From assembly GCF_030412015.1 (NCBI RefSeq), contig NZ_JASNRD010000005.1:150280-214279 (forward strand): a stretch of DNA of 64,000 nucleotides. The letters are read 5' to 3'. Positions within the stretch are counted from its first letter, which is position 1, and each line of letters opens with the position of its first letter. Shown here piece by piece: positions 26,781-35,549 of the stretch. The translations under genes were made by a program, and so were the position numbers. The notes under the pieces were generated by a model. That model was given only the letters and a program-made list of their open reading frames with translations, searched no databases and was not told the DNA's origin. The stretch is from Massilia sp. YIM B02763 (lineage in GTDB: Bacteria; Pseudomonadota; Gammaproteobacteria; Burkholderiales; Burkholderiaceae_D).

Positions 26781-27746
26781 TCAACGCGACTTGACGAACG
26801 GCTTGCCGATGGCCTTCGGCGCCACCGACTTGGCCATCAGGCCCGCCAGCACCAGCACCGTCACGACGTACGGGATCATCTGGATCAGCGAACCCGGAAT
26901 CTGTCCCACCACCGGCAGGTCGACGCCTTCGAGCTGGATCTGGATCGCGCCGAACATGCCGAACATCAGGCAGCCCAGCACCGTGTAGACGGGACGCCAG
27001 TTGCCGAACACGAGGGCCGTCAGCGCCAGGTAGCCGGCGCCGGCCGACATGTCGCGCAGGAAGAAGCCGCTCTGGACGATGGCCAGGTAGGCGCCCGAGA
27101 ACGAGCACAGCACGCCGGCGACGAACATCGCCAGGTAGCGCGTGCGCTCGACCGAGACGCCGGCCGCGTCGGCCGCGTGCGGGTTCTCGCCGCAGGCGCG
27201 CAGGCGCAGGCCGAAGCGGCTGTGGTAGATGGTCCAGTGCACGATGGGCACCAGCAGGAAGGCCAGGTACACGAGGATCGACTGGTTGCCGATCACGTGG
27301 CCGTACAGCCAGCCGATGAAGGGGATGTTGTCCAGCGCGGCGGTGCCGGGCAGGACCACGTCGGCCAGGCGCGCGCCGCCCAGGTCCGGCGTGCGGCCGC
27401 CCTGCTGGAAGAAGAACTGCGCCAGCACGAAGGTCAGGCCGCTCATGGCGATGTTGATCGCGATGCCGCACACCAGCTGGTTGCCCTTCTGGGTGATCGA
27501 GACGAAGGCCTGCACCATGGCCAGCGCCACCGACACGGCGATGCCGGCGAGGATGCCGTACCACGGGTTCTGGGTCGAATAGGCGACGGCGGCCGAGACG
27601 AAGGCCGAGGCGAGGATCTTGCCTTCCAGGCCGATGTCCACCACGCCGGAACGTTCGGCGAACAGGCCCGCCATGGCGGCGAACATCAGGACCGGCGCGT
27701 TGCGGATGGTGGAGACGATGATGCTGGCGATGTGGAAGTCTTCCAT
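26781..27746 (-). CDS. Nucleoside ABC transporter permease (second subunit)
   Basis: 321 residues, about eight to nine hydrophobic segments, BPD_transp_2 family. The features SGVVDIGLEGKIL and the ENPHAADAAGVSVERTRYLAM loop identify the NupQ/YufQ-type permease that works with BMP-family binding proteins. It lies two bases after the partner permease stop and ends the operon. Confidence 0.9.
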   Translation of the reverse strand: MEDFHIASIIVSTIRNAPVLMFAAMAGLFAERSGVVDIGLEGKILASAFVSAAVAYSTQNPWYGILAGIAVSVALAMVQAFVSITQKGNQLVCGIAINIAMSGLTFVLAQFFFQQGGRTPDLGGARLADVVLPGTAALDNIPFIGWLYGHVIGNQSILVYLAFLLVPIVHWTIYHSRFGLRLRACGENPHAADAAGVSVERTRYLAMFVAGVLCSFSGAYLAIVQSGFFLRDMSAGAGYLALTALVFGNWRPVYTVLGCLMFGMFGAIQIQLEGVDLPVVGQIPGSLIQMIPYVVTVLVLAGLMAKSVAPKAIGKPFVKSR

Positions 27747-27747
27747 G

Positions 27748-28836
27748 TCACGCCTCTTTCTTGCTCGTGAGGTTGATGAGTTTCAGCAGGGCCGGCGCAT
27801 AGAAGTTTTCCATCGCGCCGCAGAACAGGATGATCAGGCCCTGGATGAAGATGAAGGTCTCCTGCGGGATGTTCGGTTTTTCCAGCGACAGGTCGAAGCC
27901 GCCCTGGATCAGCGCGCCGAACAGCACCGAGGACAGGAAGATGCCGAGCGGGTTCTGGCGTCCCATCAGCGCGATCGCGATGCCGATGAAGCCGGCGCCG
28001 GCCGGGAAGTTCAGCGACAGGTAGTGGGTCGAGCCGAGGATCGAGTTGACCGAGGCCAGGCCCGCCAGCGCGCCCGAGACCAGCATCGCGACGATGATGG
28101 TGCGGCTGATGCGCACGCCCGCGTAGTGGGCGGCGTGGGCATTCAGGCCGGTGGCGCGCAGCTTGTAGCCCCAGGACGAACGCCACACGGCGAAGCGGTA
28201 GAGTACCAGGGCGGCGATCGCCAGCAGGAAGCAGATGTTGAGCGGGGTGTCGCCCAGCACCGGGAACCAGGCGTTCAGCAGCGGCAGCTCGGCGGCGCTG
28301 GAGAACACGCGCGAGGCCGGGTTCTGTTCGCCCACGGGGATCATCTTGATGATCAGGTAGTTCATCAGGCTGGCGGCGATGAAGTTGAACATGATGGTCG
28401 TGACCACCACGTGGCTGCCGCGCTTGGCCTGCAGGTAGCCGGGCAGGAAGGCCCACAGCGCGCCGAACAGGGCGGCGCCGACCATGCCGGCCGGGATCAG
28501 CAGCCAGCCGGGCAGGTGGGCGTCGAACGCCAGCATGGCCAGCGTCAGGCCCAGGCCGCCCACGTACATCTGGCCTTCGGCGCCGATGTTGAACAGGCCC
28601 GCCTGCATGGCGATCGAGACCGCCAGGCCGGTGAAGATGAAGGTCGATGCGTAGAACATCGTGTAGGCCAGGCCTTCCGGGTTCACGATCGCGCTGTCGA
28701 ACAGGATCGCCAGCGATTCGGTCGGGCTTTCGCCCAGCAGGTGGATGACGAAGCCGGCCACGATCAGCGCCGACAGCAGGTTCAGGATGGGCAGGACGAA
28801 ACCCGTGGCCCAGCGAGGTAGTTCAGTCTTTTTCAT
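27748..28836 (-). CDS. Nucleoside ABC transporter permease (first subunit)
   Basis: 362 residues, BPD_transp_2 family, with N-terminal cytoplasmic MKKTELPRWA and about nine to ten membrane segments; the NIGAEGQMYVGGLG and RATGLNAHAAHYAGV stretches are the family markers (NupP/YufP type). It follows the ATPase gene by six bases and overlaps nothing. Confidence 0.9.
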   Translation of the reverse strand: MKKTELPRWATGFVLPILNLLSALIVAGFVIHLLGESPTESLAILFDSAIVNPEGLAYTMFYASTFIFTGLAVSIAMQAGLFNIGAEGQMYVGGLGLTLAMLAFDAHLPGWLLIPAGMVGAALFGALWAFLPGYLQAKRGSHVVVTTIMFNFIAASLMNYLIIKMIPVGEQNPASRVFSSAAELPLLNAWFPVLGDTPLNICFLLAIAALVLYRFAVWRSSWGYKLRATGLNAHAAHYAGVRISRTIIVAMLVSGALAGLASVNSILGSTHYLSLNFPAGAGFIGIAIALMGRQNPLGIFLSSVLFGALIQGGFDLSLEKPNIPQETFIFIQGLIILFCGAMENFYAPALLKLINLTSKKEA

Positions 28837-28842
28837 GTCGGA

Positions 28843-30372
28843 TCAGGACTTGTGCAAGCCGCCCATCAAGAGGCCGATGCGGGTGGTGTCGAATTCGTCG
28901 ATCGGCAGGATGCCGGTGATGCGTCCGCCCGACATCACGATGATGCGGTCGGCCAGCGCGCGCACTTCTTCCAGTTCCACCGAGGACAGCAGGATGGCCA
29001 CGCCTTCGTCGCGCAGGCGCAGCAGCTGGGTGTGGATGCTTTCGATGGTGCCGATGTCGACGCCGCGGGTCGGCTGGCCCACCAGCATCAGCTTCGGGCA
29101 GGCCGCGACTTCGCGCGCGATCACGACCTTCTGCTGGTTGCCGCCCGAGAGCAGGCCGATGCGCAGGTCGGGATTGTTGGGGCGTACGTCGAAGGCCTGC
29201 ATCAGGCCCGCGCAGCGCTGGGCGATCTTCTTGAAGTCGAACAGGCCGACGCGGTTCTTGACCTCGTCCTGGTAGCCGAACACGGTGTTCTGCATGACCG
29301 AGAAATCCTTGATCACGCCGTCGCGCAGGCGGTCTTCCGGCACGTGGCCGATGCCCAGCTGGCGGAAGGTGGCCGGCAGGCCGTCGGCGTTGGCGCGGCC
29401 GGCGTAGGGCAGCTCCTTGCCGAGGAATTCGACGCGGCCGGAGGTCGGCAGGCGCATGCCCGACAGGATCTCCAGCAGCTCGCTCTGGCCGTTGCCCGAG
29501 ACGCCGGCGATGGCGACGATCTCGCCCGCGCGCAGCGTGAAGTCGATGTCGGACAGCAGCGCGACGCCGTTGGCGTCCTTCAGCTGCAGGTTCGACACCT
29601 TCATCACCTCGGCGCCCGGATTGTAGGGCGCGCGCGGCAGCTCGCTCTGGATCGGGCGGCCGACCATCATGTTGGCTAGCTGCTCCTTCGACGTGTCCCG
29701 GGTCTGCACGGCGCCCACCACGCGGCCGGCGCGCATCACCGTCACTTCGTCGGTGATGTCCATGATTTCCTGCAGCTTGTGGGTGATCAGGATGATGGTC
29801 TTGCCCTGTTCCTTGAACAGCCGCAGGATCTCGAACAGCGACGCCGTCTCCTGCGCCGTCAGCACGGCGGTGGGCTCGTCCAGGATCAGGATCTCGGCGC
29901 TGCGGTAGATCTGCTTGAGGATCTCGACGCGCTGCTGGGCGCCCACCGACAGGTCGTGCACGGTGGCGCGCGGGTCGACGTCGAGGCGGTAGCGCGCGCA
30001 GATCTCGCGCAGCTTCGCCTCGACCTCGCCGCGCTTGGCGGCCAGCTTGATGCCGCCCTCGTTGCCCAGCATGACGTTGTCGAGCACCGTCATGTTCTCG
30101 ACCAGCATGAAGTGCTGGTGCACCATGCCGATGCCCAGGGCGATCGCCTCGTGGCTGGTGCGGATGTCCTGCGGCTGGCCGTCGATCAGCACCTGGCCGC
30201 CGTCGGCATTGTAGTAGCCGTACAGGATGCTCATCAGGGTCGACTTGCCGGCGCCGTTCTCGCCGATCACGCCGTGGATCGAGCCCTTGGCGATCGCGAA
30301 GCTGACGTCGGCATTCGCCTGCACCGCCCCGAAGGCTTTGCTAATGTTGCGAAATTCTACGGCTGGCTGCAT
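28843..30372 (-). CDS. Nucleoside ABC transporter ATP-binding protein (two ABC domains)
   Basis: 509 residues with two fused ABC domains, as in NupO/YufO and sugar RbsA-type ATPases. Domain 1 has Walker A GENGAGKS, signature LSVGAQQR and Walker B ILILDEPTA; domain 2 has a weaker P-loop GVSGNGQSE and signature LLSGGNQQK. It energises the two permeases encoded downstream. ATG at 30372 is used; a TTG 39 bases upstream would add residues that look non-homologous. No clear Shine-Dalgarno. A strong hairpin at 30410-30446 separates it from the binding-protein gene. Confidence 0.93.
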   Translation of the reverse strand: MQPAVEFRNISKAFGAVQANADVSFAIAKGSIHGVIGENGAGKSTLMSILYGYYNADGGQVLIDGQPQDIRTSHEAIALGIGMVHQHFMLVENMTVLDNVMLGNEGGIKLAAKRGEVEAKLREICARYRLDVDPRATVHDLSVGAQQRVEILKQIYRSAEILILDEPTAVLTAQETASLFEILRLFKEQGKTIILITHKLQEIMDITDEVTVMRAGRVVGAVQTRDTSKEQLANMMVGRPIQSELPRAPYNPGAEVMKVSNLQLKDANGVALLSDIDFTLRAGEIVAIAGVSGNGQSELLEILSGMRLPTSGRVEFLGKELPYAGRANADGLPATFRQLGIGHVPEDRLRDGVIKDFSVMQNTVFGYQDEVKNRVGLFDFKKIAQRCAGLMQAFDVRPNNPDLRIGLLSGGNQQKVVIAREVAACPKLMLVGQPTRGVDIGTIESIHTQLLRLRDEGVAILLSSVELEEVRALADRIIVMSGGRITGILPIDEFDTTRIGLLMGGLHKS

Positions 30373-30409
30373 AGCGGTCTGTTGTCGTTGGTTGGGAATG
30401 CATGCTTTC

Positions 30410-30446
30410 AAAAAACGCGCCGCGCCGGACTGACCGGCGCGGCGCG
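30410..30446 (-). terminator. Strong intrinsic terminator between binding protein and ATPase genes
   Basis: On the minus strand, CGCGCCGCGCCGG, loop TCAGT, CCGGCGCGGCGCG, then six Ts (13-bp perfect stem). It follows the BMP protein stop by about 30 bases, so it probably makes the binding protein more abundant than the membrane parts by partial termination. Confidence 0.85.
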
Positions 30447-30476
30447 CTTCCTCTTGGTACGGGTAAATCGATGCGC

Positions 30477-31475
30477 TTACTGCGGGCAGGAACCGGCCGC
30501 GCGATAGTCGACGACCTTGATCTTGCCGCTGATGATGTCGGCACGGGCCGCCGTCACGCGCTGCTCCATCGCCGCCGGGACGATGGCGCGGTTGTTCTTG
30601 TCCAGCGCCCAGTCGACGCCGCCTTCCTTCAGGCCCTTGTAGCTCACGCCGGCCTGGAACTGGCCGTTCTTGGCCTGGGTGAAGGCGTCGTAGGCGGCAT
30701 TGCCGACCTGCTTGACCATCGAGGTCAGGACGAAGCCGGGCTGCACGTCGTTCTGGTTCGAGTCCACGCCGATCGCCAGCTTGCCCTTGGCCTTGGCCAT
30801 CTGCAGCGCGCCCAGGCCGGAACCGCCGGCCACGGCGAACACCACGTCGGCGCCGCGGTCGAACTGGGCGCGGGCCAGCTCGCCGCCCTTGGCCGGGTCG
30901 TTCCAGGCCGCGGCGGTGGTGCCCACCATGTTCTGCTGCACCTCGATCTTCGGATTGACGGCCTTCGCGCCCTGCACGTAGCCGCAGGCGAAGGCGCGGA
31001 TCAGCGGAATGTCCATGCCGCCCACGAAGCCGACCTTGCCCGACTTGGCGGCCATGGCCGCGGCGATGCCGACCAGGTAGGAGCCTTCCTGTTCCTTGAA
31101 CAGGATCGAATTGATGTTCTTGCCGACGGCATTGCCGTCGATGATCGCGAAGTGCACCTTCGGGTATTCCGCCGCGACCTTCTGCACCGCCTGGGTCTGG
31201 GAGAAACCGATCGACACGATCAGCTCGAGCTTCTTGCGCGCCAGCGCACGCAGCACCTGTTCGGCCTGGGTATCGCTGCTGGCCTGGGCTTCGAAGACGT
31301 TCAGGCCGGTTTCCTTCTTGAAGCGCTCGACGCCCCCGGCCGCGGACTGGTTGAACGACTTGTCGAACTTGCCGCCAGCATCGTAGACGACGGCGAACCT
31401 GGGCATCGCAGCGGCAGCGGCGCCGCCGGCGAGGCAGAAGGCCGCGATCGCCATACTGAACTGCTTGAATCTCAT
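30477..31475 (-). CDS. BMP-family periplasmic nucleoside-binding protein
   Basis: 332 residues, BMP/PnrA/Med family. A signal peptide ends after the Ala run at about residue 23; no convincing lipobox, so it is likely a soluble periplasmic protein rather than a lipoprotein. Family motifs: FAVVYDAGGKFDKSFNQ, VGFVGGMDIPLIRAFACGY, DVVFAVAGGSGLGAL and GVDSNQND. BMP proteins bind purine and sometimes pyrimidine nucleosides. First gene of the binding protein-ATPase-permease-permease operon. Confidence 0.92.
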   Translation of the reverse strand: MRFKQFSMAIAAFCLAGGAAAAAMPRFAVVYDAGGKFDKSFNQSAAGGVERFKKETGLNVFEAQASSDTQAEQVLRALARKKLELIVSIGFSQTQAVQKVAAEYPKVHFAIIDGNAVGKNINSILFKEQEGSYLVGIAAAMAAKSGKVGFVGGMDIPLIRAFACGYVQGAKAVNPKIEVQQNMVGTTAAAWNDPAKGGELARAQFDRGADVVFAVAGGSGLGALQMAKAKGKLAIGVDSNQNDVQPGFVLTSMVKQVGNAAYDAFTQAKNGQFQAGVSYKGLKEGGVDWALDKNNRAIVPAAMEQRVTAARADIISGKIKVVDYRAAGSCPQ

Positions 31476-31758
31476 GGTGTGCTCCTGGGAATCCTATATT
31501 GTAACCGGCACAACGGTTGCGTTGGGCGGCATTGCACGGGCGTTCGCAACGGCAGGCAATGGCGTGGCCGCGGCGCAGGCGCCGGTGGCTCGCTCAAACC
31601 CTGAAGAAGTCCTGTGGTCGCGATGGAGATCGCGTCGGGGCCGGACGCGGACCCGGCACAAGGGGCCGCGCGCATCCGCATGGCGGCGGTCAGCGCAGTC
31701 CGGCTTGGCAACTATGCATCAGTCCGTTTACTCGTGGCAAATTCGATTTTACTTCGCA

Positions 31759-31781
31759 ATTTATTTAGTTGAAATATAAAT
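31759..31781. promoter_or_regulatory. 23-bp operator (one mismatch) upstream of the nucleoside transporter operon
   Basis: Plus strand ATTTATT-N9-TATAAAT; one mismatch against the sites at 20193 and 42515. It is 283 bases upstream of the BMP gene start (31475) inside an AT-rich patch of the 386-base gap 31476-31861; I see no other gene or RNA there. Confidence 0.6.
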
Positions 31782-31861
31782 GGCGACAACTTTTGGCACT
31801 TTCTCACGGAAAACCACAAATATTGGGCATCGTAATGACGCCAACAAGCATCGATCCGGCG

Positions 31862-32845
31862 TCAATGGTGTTCTTCTTCCAGCGGCGCCGTGCTTGCCAG
31901 CACGATGCCGTCGACGCCCGCCGCCGTCTCGAGGATGGCCGGCAGCGTGGGCGTGCCGCCGGCGGCGGCCTCGAGCGGCCTGGCGAACTGCGTCGCGAGG
32001 AAGCGGGCGATGCGCGCCTGCGTGTCTTCCAGGTAGGGGATGTCCAGGTGGTCGGAACCGGGCACCACGTCGTCGCCGCACAGCGTGGCCAGCTTGGCGA
32101 CCAGCTGGTCGGTGTGCGAGTGGGGCACGATGTCGTCGCTGGCCGCGCGCAGCACATAGGTCGGCGCCTTGAGCGCGGGGGCGTACTTGATCGACTCGAA
32201 GCGGTGGCGCAGCATGTACTCGACCGGCATCACGCGGAACTTGCGCTTGGCGATCGCGACGATCGAGTCGTAGGGCGTGATCAGCACGACGGAATGGGCG
32301 GGCCGTTCCTTGGCGACCTGCACGGCCACGCCGGAACCGAGGCTGCGCCCGACCACGGCGATACGGTCCGGATCGACGTGGACGCGCGCGGCCATCCAGT
32401 CGAACAGCATGCAGCCATCCTCGACCATGTGGATCTCGGCCGGCACGCCATGCGACTCGCCATAGCCGCGGTAGTTCACGGCCAGCACGGCCATGTCGGG
32501 AAACAGCTTGCCCGCGTCGCGCACGACCCAGGACACTTCCTCGGAACGTCCGCCGAAATAGATGACGGCCGGATGGCGGCCCGCGATGCGCGGCGTCATC
32601 AGCCAGCCGGACAGGCGCGTGCCGTCCTTGGCGCGCAGCACGACGGGGCGGGTGCGGTGGCCGCTGCTGCGCGGGCTCTGCACCTCGCGCTCGACGTTGG
32701 GATTGAAGACGAGGCGGCGCTGGTTGGCGGCCACGGCCGCCGTCAGGCCCAGCCAGACCATGCTGGCGAAGCCGGCCATGCCGGCGGCGATCTTGTTCCG
32801 GGTGCTCATCGTGCTCATCTCGTACTCGCTCGTTTGCTCATGCAT
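31862..32845 (-). CDS. Membrane-anchored alpha/beta hydrolase
   Basis: 327 residues. One N-terminal hydrophobic segment (about 19-40), then an alpha/beta hydrolase fold: oxyanion region VIYFGG, NYRGYGESHG, nucleophile elbow GRSLGSG, acid near SDDIVPH and a His in GSDHLDIPY. Similar to the FrsA/BEM46-like serine hydrolases. Substrate unknown. Start uncertain: ATG at 32845, with in-frame ATGs at 32818 and 32809 and no strong ribosome site for any. Confidence 0.8.
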   Translation of the reverse strand: MHEQTSEYEMSTMSTRNKIAAGMAGFASMVWLGLTAAVAANQRRLVFNPNVEREVQSPRSSGHRTRPVVLRAKDGTRLSGWLMTPRIAGRHPAVIYFGGRSEEVSWVVRDAGKLFPDMAVLAVNYRGYGESHGVPAEIHMVEDGCMLFDWMAARVHVDPDRIAVVGRSLGSGVAVQVAKERPAHSVVLITPYDSIVAIAKRKFRVMPVEYMLRHRFESIKYAPALKAPTYVLRAASDDIVPHSHTDQLVAKLATLCGDDVVPGSDHLDIPYLEDTQARIARFLATQFARPLEAAAGGTPTLPAILETAAGVDGIVLASTAPLEEEHH

Positions 32846-33010
32846 TCAGTCTACGCCTGCCGCGCCGTTTTTCCGTGCGCTGCCCATCGGAAGTGTTGAC
32901 TATAGGCTACAAAACGACCTGATTGGTATTCCTGCAACAGCTTGTTACAGCGCGCACGTTGTTGGCGGCCATCCCCTTTGCTAGGCTGGCGCCAGGCATG
33001 AGGAGGAAGC

Positions 33011-33898
33011 GTGGAAAGGACGAAGACGGCAGCGGCGCTACTGGCCATCGGGCTCGGACTGGGCGCTTATTTCGGCGTATCCCTGGCGCGCCGCGATGCC
33101 GGCGGCACGGATCCGGCGGGCGTGCCCGCGGTCGCGGCGCCCGGGTCCGCGTCCGTTTCCGCGCCGCCGACGGCATGGTTCTCGGACCGGCTGACCGTCG
33201 CGCCGGCCGCGTCCACGGCGCCGCCGGCCGCCACGCTGGCCGAGCGCCTCGATGGCCTCGCGGCCAGCGCCGCACCCATGGACGCTTATCGCGCCTGGTG
33301 GCTGCTGAACGCCTGCATCGCCTGGCAACGCGACGGCCGCCTGCCGCAGCCGGCGATGCGGCTCGACGCGGCCGTGGCCGAGCCGATCGCCGACCCCGCG
33401 CGCTGGTGCGGCGCGCTGACCGAGCGGATGAAGATGGCGCGCATCGATTACCTGGAGCGGGCGGCGCGCGGCGGCATCGACGAGGCGCTCGGGCCGCTGG
33501 TGGAACAGGGGCCGTTCGGCGACCCCAGCGCATTGCAGACCCGCCCCGACGATCCGCTCGTCAGGGAATGGAAGGAGCGCGTCAGCGCCCTGGCGCAGGG
33601 ACGCGCCGAGCAGGGCAGCTGGGCCGGCCTCTACCTGCTCTTTACCGGCCTGCTGTTCGACAATCCCGCCATCGTCGTCAGCCGCCAGGACGCGCTGGCC
33701 TATGGCATGGCCATGCGCGACATCATGGTCAAGCTCGACGGCGTGACCGAGCAGGAGGCGATCCCGTTCAACGGCCCGTTCCTGCACATCATCGGCAAGG
33801 ACTTGAGTCCGGCCCAGGTGGCGCAGGCGAGCCGGAAAGCGGCGGCCATCGTGGCGAAGGCCGCTGCCCTGCGCGCCGCCGACAATCAGGAACACTGA
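33011..33898 (+). CDS. Hypothetical protein with N-terminal membrane anchor
   Basis: 295 residues, GTG start with a perfect AGGAGG at 33001-33006. One N-terminal hydrophobic segment (LLAIGLGLGAYFGVSLA) then an Ala/Pro-rich linker (about residues 25-75) and a helical, soluble domain containing paired Cys (LLNACIAWQR, ARWCGALTERM). I do not recognise a family. The anchor and low-complexity linker suggest a periplasm-facing helical domain. No clear operon partner. Confidence 0.7.
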   Translation: MERTKTAAALLAIGLGLGAYFGVSLARRDAGGTDPAGVPAVAAPGSASVSAPPTAWFSDRLTVAPAASTAPPAATLAERLDGLAASAAPMDAYRAWWLLNACIAWQRDGRLPQPAMRLDAAVAEPIADPARWCGALTERMKMARIDYLERAARGGIDEALGPLVEQGPFGDPSALQTRPDDPLVREWKERVSALAQGRAEQGSWAGLYLLFTGLLFDNPAIVVSRQDALAYGMAMRDIMVKLDGVTEQEAIPFNGPFLHIIGKDLSPAQVAQASRKAAAIVAKAAALRAADNQEH

Positions 33899-33983
33899 CG
33901 CGTTGTTGCGTGCCGCCGACACGGCGCGGACGGCATGCGGCGTATGATCGCGCCAGGGGCCGCCTGCCCCGTCGGAGGCCGTC

Positions 33984-35105
33984 ATGAATCGATGCTTGCG
34001 TGCTGGAACGGGCTTGATCGTCGCGATGCTGTGCGGTGCCGCGCTGGCCGGACCCTTGCCCGACTATAAGGTGGTGCCGGTCCTGACGCTGGCGCCCGGC
34101 GGCGACAAGCTGGTACCGCGTGCGATCAACAACCGCGGCGACGTGCTCGGCATCCGGTCCGGATGGGGCACCGCGGCCTTCGTCGACCGCGGCGGCACGC
34201 TGAGCTGGCTGCCCTCGCTCGGCGGCATTGACACCAACGGTGGCGACATCGACGACGCCGGCGACGTCGCCTATGCCGCCGCGACGGCCGACGGGTGGAT
34301 GCACGCGGCCCTGTACCGCAATGGCCAGGTCATCGACCTGGCGCCCTTGCCGCGGCTGTCGAGCAGCGCCGGCGCCATCAGCGCCTCCGGCCGCTTCATC
34401 GTCGGCGACACCAGCTGCGCCGGCTGCGCGCCGGACGCCGCCGGCTTCGACGGCCGGGGTGGCCTGGTCGACCTCGGCACGCTGGGCGGCAGCAGCCGGG
34501 CCTGGGACGTCAACGATGCGGGCCAGGCCGTCGGCATCGCCTACCGCGCCGGCGATCCGGCGCCGCGCGCCTTCCTCTCGCAAAACGGCGTCATGACGGA
34601 CCTCGGCGACTTTGGCGGCAACAACGCGGGGGCCGTCGCCATCAACGGGGCCGGGGTCGTCGCCGGCGGCGCCGACGACGCCAGCCACCTGTCGCACGCC
34701 TTCCTGTACCGGGACGGCGCCATGATCGACCTGGGCACGCTGTACCCGAACCGCTCCACCGCCGCGACGGCGCTGAACGATACCGGCATGGTCGTCGGCA
34801 TCGGCACCTATGCGTCCATCAGCGACACGGCCTTCGTCTGGCGCGACGGCGTGATGATGGACCTGAACGCGCTGCTCGATCCCGCGTCCGGCTGGCGCAT
34901 CGACGATGCGCGCGGCATCAACGATATCGGCCAGATTGCCGCCCACGGCTGCAATGCCGGCCTGGGCGTATGCGGCGTGCTGCGCCTCGATCCGCTGGTG
35001 CCGGTGCCGGAACCCGGCACGGTCGCCATGCTGGCGGCGGGGCTGGCCGGGTTGGCATTGCTGGCGCTGTCGGAGATGGCGGGCCGGCGCGGGAGGGTGG
35101 CCTGA
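33984..35105 (+). CDS. HAF-repeat PEP-CTERM sorting-signal protein
   Basis: 373 residues. Signal peptide (VAMLCGAALAGP), then HAF-type repeats (DLGTLGGSSRAWDVNDAGQ, DLGDFGGNNAGAVAINGAG, AINNRGDVLG) through most of the protein, and a C-terminal PEP-CTERM tripartite signal: VPEPGT, hydrophobic helix, RRGR. Such proteins are processed by exosortase EpsH/XrtB and end up in the envelope or extracellular polysaccharide. No exosortase gene is in the window. Function otherwise unknown. Confidence 0.88.
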   Translation: MNRCLRAGTGLIVAMLCGAALAGPLPDYKVVPVLTLAPGGDKLVPRAINNRGDVLGIRSGWGTAAFVDRGGTLSWLPSLGGIDTNGGDIDDAGDVAYAAATADGWMHAALYRNGQVIDLAPLPRLSSSAGAISASGRFIVGDTSCAGCAPDAAGFDGRGGLVDLGTLGGSSRAWDVNDAGQAVGIAYRAGDPAPRAFLSQNGVMTDLGDFGGNNAGAVAINGAGVVAGGADDASHLSHAFLYRDGAMIDLGTLYPNRSTAATALNDTGMVVGIGTYASISDTAFVWRDGVMMDLNALLDPASGWRIDDARGINDIGQIAAHGCNAGLGVCGVLRLDPLVPVPEPGTVAMLAAGLAGLALLALSEMAGRRGRVA

Positions 35106-35163
35106 AGCGTTGCCGGAGTTGGTCTACACTGGACATGTTTTCGACCACTGTCCGGGAGACCAT

Positions 35164-35466
35164 GTGCACTACCTCTTGATGTATGAGCTGTCCGACGACT
35201 ATTTCGAACGCCGCGGCGAATTCCGCGACGCCCACCTGAAACTGGGCTGGGATGCCCACGACCGCGGCGAACTCGTGATCGCCGGCGCGCTGCCGGATCC
35301 GTTCGACACCGCGCTGCTGCTGTTCTCGGGCGATTCGCCGGAGGCGGCCGAACGCTTCGCGAAGGCCGACCCCTACGTTACCCATGGACTCGTGAAAAGC
35401 TGGCGCGTGCGCCAGTGGAACACGGCCATCGGCAAGGACGCGGCGACGCCGGTGCGGCCGGCGTAG
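35164..35466 (+). CDS. YciI-like family protein
   Basis: 100 residues, dimeric alpha-beta barrel (YciI/YCII-related) family: HYLLMYELSDDYFERR at the N-terminus, GELVIAGALPDPFDTALLLF and FAKADPYVTHGLVKSW, with the His/Asp typical of the family. GTG start at 35164 is chosen because GGGAG sits at 35154-35158; an ATG two bases upstream gives a five-codon peptide only. Reaction unknown. Confidence 0.85.
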   Translation: MHYLLMYELSDDYFERRGEFRDAHLKLGWDAHDRGELVIAGALPDPFDTALLLFSGDSPEAAERFAKADPYVTHGLVKSWRVRQWNTAIGKDAATPVRPA

Positions 35467-35549
35467 CGGCTGCCAACCCACGCCTGCGGACGCTGACACA
35501 CCATCAAACAACGACGGGTATTTGCGCACGCGCGTCTTGGCGCCTCACG

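Noticed and set aside
30373-30411. TTG start extending the ABC ATPase
   Set aside because: The added residues lie against the terminator hairpin and are not typical of the family; ATG at 30372 fits better.
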